From Cylindrospermum sp. NIES-4074 (GTDB lineage Bacteria; Cyanobacteriota; Cyanobacteriia; Cyanobacteriales; Nostocaceae): a stretch of DNA of 64,000 bases. Shown piece by piece: positions 61,994 through 64,000 of this stretch. Both the position numbers and the translations under genes were made by a program. Under the pieces are notes generated by a model, which saw only the letters and a program-made list of their open reading frames with translations, made no database searches and had not been told where the DNA came from. The stretch spans positions 5,233,677-5,297,676 of the forward strand of contig AP018269.1 of the NCBI GenBank assembly GCA_003994795.1, written 5' to 3'. Numbering within the stretch: position 1 is the stretch's first letter; each line of letters starts with the position of its first letter.

Positions 61994-62803
61994 ATGACTA
62001 AACTACAAATTTTTCTAGATATAGCCACAGAAGCGGCCTTAGCTGCTGGCGTTGTGTTACAAGATTACTTAGGTAAATTAGAAGATGCAATTATTGAAAA
62101 AGGACGCCCTGGTGATTTAGTCACCGCAGCTGATAAAGCTTCAGAAAAAGTGATATTAGAAGTTTTGCATCGCCATGTTCCCCAACACTCTATCCTCGCT
62201 GAAGAATCAGGAAAAATAGGCAATCAAGATAATGAATACCTCTGGGCTATTGATCCTCTAGATGGTACAACCAACTATGCCCATCAATACCCCAGTTTTG
62301 CCGTTTCCATTGGATTGTTAATTAATGGCGTTTCCCAAGTTGGTGTAATTTATGATCCTTTTCATAATGAGCTATTTCGGGCAGCCGCTGGCTTGGGAGC
62401 AACACGCAATCGCCGCCCCATCAAGGTTTCAGAAACATCTGAATTAAGTAAAAGCTTACTAGTAACGGGATTTGCTTACGATCGCCGCGAAACATCAGAC
62501 AACAACTACGCAGAATTTTGCCACCTCACCCATCTTACTCAAGGAGTCCGGCGCAGTGGTTCAGCATCTCTAGATTTAGCCTACGTTGCCTGTGGGCGTG
62601 TTGATGCCTACTGGGAAAGAGGAATCGCACCTTGGGATGTTGCCGCTGGTGTAATTTTGTTACAAGAAGCCGGGGGGAAAGTCAGCGCTTACGATCGCAC
62701 TCCCTTCAAGATTGATTCAGGTAGAATCCTTGCTAGTAACGGTAATATTCACGACGTTCTCAGTCAGACACTGACACAAACACCGCCCCTGTCAGCTTGG
62801 TGA
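61994..62803 (+). CDS. suhB: Inositol-1-monophosphatase family protein
   Basis: This 269-residue Mg2+-dependent sugar phosphatase has the family motifs in order: metal-binding Glu in ILAEESG, AIDPLDGTTNYAH (two Asp ligands) and the C-terminal APWDVAAGVILLQEAGG (Asp ligand). It hydrolyses inositol monophosphate or related phosphates; close relatives can also act on fructose-1,6-bisphosphate or histidinol phosphate, so the substrate is not certain. The start overlaps a gactaat-type repeat (actaatgactaaac). No operon partner. Confidence 0.9.
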   Translation: MTKLQIFLDIATEAALAAGVVLQDYLGKLEDAIIEKGRPGDLVTAADKASEKVILEVLHRHVPQHSILAEESGKIGNQDNEYLWAIDPLDGTTNYAHQYPSFAVSIGLLINGVSQVGVIYDPFHNELFRAAAGLGATRNRRPIKVSETSELSKSLLVTGFAYDRRETSDNNYAEFCHLTHLTQGVRRSGSASLDLAYVACGRVDAYWERGIAPWDVAAGVILLQEAGGKVSAYDRTPFKIDSGRILASNGNIHDVLSQTLTQTPPLSAW

Positions 62804-62876
62804 TGTGGGGAGTGTGGGGAGTGTGGGGAGCCTGGGGAGTGTGGGGAGTGTGGGGAGTGTGGGGAATGTGGGGAGT
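62803..62876 (+). repeat. gtggggagt tandem repeat
   Basis: About eight copies of a 9-base unit directly follow the phosphatase gene. The reverse frame reads PHSPHSPHS, which is an artefact of the repeat. Confidence 0.8.
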
Positions 62877-63030
62877 GAGAGATATTAAATACTATTCCCC
62901 CTCTTCCCCCTCTCCCCGACACCCGACACCCGTCACCCCACACCCTATTCCAAACAACTAGTGACAATTGACTCATAAGGAGAAGTAAACTAGATAGAAT
63001 ATAACTGCTCCTTGGGTGCAACATATCTAT

Positions 63031-63996
63031 ATGTCTTTGAGAATAGATCGTGGACTATTTAAATATGATTTCATAGATTATCACGCAGTACTGTGTGTTC
63101 CAGTTGACGCGGACGCAAAAGAGATCCGTAAACGCTATCTCAAAATAGCCCGCCGCTTGCACCCAGATAGCTGTAACGCTACGAATGAAGCTGAAAAACA
63201 GCTGGCCAATGAACTGTTATCTAAACTGGTGAACCCAGCGTATGAAAAACTGTCTCTAGAACGCGATCGCACAGAATATATTCTAGTTTTATCGCAAATG
63301 GGTAAGCGCCTAGTGCAAGAATCATCTTCGGTGGAACTGCACAGCAAAGTGGCGAAGGAATTAGCTACGACTTCTAATATCGATCACATCTATAAAAGTG
63401 CGATCGCTAAAATCGCTGCTACCCAGTTTGATGAGTTGCTGCAAGCGCCGCAAGTTATTGCCCAAATTAGTGAGTTAAATTTAGTGTATTTAATGCGGAG
63501 TGCTGGCCAATCAATGGCAACACAGACACCCCAATCATCTAAAACGCACTCTAATACAACACAGTCAAACACAGCAAAAAATCCAGCACCGCCACCAGCA
63601 CCGCCACCAGCACAACCCAAAGAAGAATCAGCCGCCGAACAATATATCCGTCGCGCCCAAACTCTGATTGAAAAAAATCAATTTGCCCAAGCCAAAGTAG
63701 AATTACAAGACGCCCTCAAGCTAGAGCCGAAAAATAGTCGCTGCCATAGCTTGATTGCAGTGGTGTATTTAAGGCAAAATCAGCTGAAAATGGCCAAAGT
63801 TCACTTTGACAACGCACTGAAATTAGACCCCAACGACTCAGTAGCTTTGGAATGGAAACCCAAAGTTGAAAGGGTTTTGGCGAAACAATCAGGTGGAACT
63901 CATGTGAATTCATCTCCAAATCATGGAGGTAAGCAACCAGATAATTCTGGAGGCGGCGGTTTGTTTGGTGGTTTGTTTGGTGGGAAGAAAAAATAA
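63031..63996 (+). CDS. DnaJ-domain protein with TPR repeats
   Basis: This 321-residue protein has an N-terminal J domain (about 12-75) with the HPD motif at 44-46 (ARRLHPDSC), needed to stimulate DnaK. A helical middle (80-160), a Pro/Gln/Thr linker (165-205, PAPPPAPPPAQP) and about three TPRs (205-290) follow, then a Gly-rich end (LFGGLFGGKKK). It lacks the zinc-finger and C-terminal domains of true DnaJ, so it is a type III J protein that recruits Hsp70 to a partner held by the TPRs. I prefer the ATG at 63031 (MSLRID) over the GTG at 63016. Confidence 0.88.
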   Translation: MSLRIDRGLFKYDFIDYHAVLCVPVDADAKEIRKRYLKIARRLHPDSCNATNEAEKQLANELLSKLVNPAYEKLSLERDRTEYILVLSQMGKRLVQESSSVELHSKVAKELATTSNIDHIYKSAIAKIAATQFDELLQAPQVIAQISELNLVYLMRSAGQSMATQTPQSSKTHSNTTQSNTAKNPAPPPAPPPAQPKEESAAEQYIRRAQTLIEKNQFAQAKVELQDALKLEPKNSRCHSLIAVVYLRQNQLKMAKVHFDNALKLDPNDSVALEWKPKVERVLAKQSGGTHVNSSPNHGGKQPDNSGGGGLFGGLFGGKKK

Positions 63997-64000
63997 TGGT

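Noticed and set aside
62764-63024. 86-codon frame rich in PHSPHS
   Set aside because: It is a by-product of the gtggggagt tandem repeat on the opposite strand.

Overview
The window looks like chromosome of a filamentous, probably nitrogen-fixing cyanobacterium of the Nostoc/Anabaena group. The reasons are dense HIP1 sites (gcgatcgc), an AcsF-type chlorophyll-synthesis cyclase, a PxcA/CemA-type proton extrusion protein, a CyaB-type GAF-GAF-PAS adenylate cyclase, cyanobacterial serine/threonine kinases, NifJ, PEP-CTERM proteins, and intergenic space crowded with short palindromic repeats. No rRNA, tRNA or CRISPR array was recognised. Coding strands are mixed and gene density is moderate, with many 0.3-1.7 kb spacers.

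Layout. 1-1.3 kb: the end of a non-ribosomal peptide synthetase (carrier plus thioesterase). 1.3-8.5 kb: a PEP-CTERM/DUF4114 protein, a YkgJ-type cysteine-cluster protein, a split GDT1/UPF0016 cation-exchanger pair, a membrane protein, a DUF2808 protein and the CyaB-like cyclase. 10.2-17.1 kb: a TpsA-like haemagglutinin exoprotein and a large phytase-like protein carrying two inserted glycerophosphodiesterase domains and a DUF4114 end. 17.5-20.9 kb: MltA/3D-like protein, PxcA and beta-carbonic anhydrase on one strand. 21.4-26.1 kb: GT2-TPR glycosyltransferase, aspartate aminotransferase, a RNase III with one altered metal ligand, and a NYN-LOTUS protein. 26.8-31.5 kb: two convergent membrane-anchored kinases and a rhomboid that has lost both catalytic residues.

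31.8-39.6 kb is the most system-like block: six consecutive minus-strand genes encode, in transcription order, an M4-like zinc peptidase, a 92-residue protein sharing the peptidase's C-terminal tail, an emfourin-type M4-peptidase inhibitor, an S9 oligopeptidase, a ThDP-dependent 2-oxo-acid decarboxylase-like enzyme and a flavin amine oxidase. My inference is a regulated peptide/amino-acid breakdown or conversion pathway. 40.5-48.8 kb: a PEP-CTERM protein with a decayed paralogue beside it, a DUF697 GTPase, a histidine kinase, a DUF937 gene enclosed in a ~1 kb long-inverted-repeat unit, and Ccs1-CcdA (System II cytochrome c maturation). 49.3-51.6 kb: a putative contractile-injection-system cargo (remnant DUF4157-type leader, lysozyme-like domain and M15 peptidase), followed by a small lipoprotein that could be its partner. 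51.6-57.5 kb: an AAA+ ATPase, a tiny RHH-like protein and NifJ. 57.6-59.1 kb: a small TPR gene interrupted by an IS630-family element whose ends and TA duplication can be read to the base. 59.1-64 kb: repeat-rich spacer, small secreted protein, AcsF, inositol monophosphatase and a DnaJ-TPR protein.

Several interspersed repeat families occur in two or more copies. One is a two-hairpin element whose stems show compensatory base changes between copies. Others are a ~100 bp element present as inverted copies near 40.3 and 57.5 kb, and another near 53.7 and 61.9 kb. Functional statements rest on motif recognition by eye; no database search was run.
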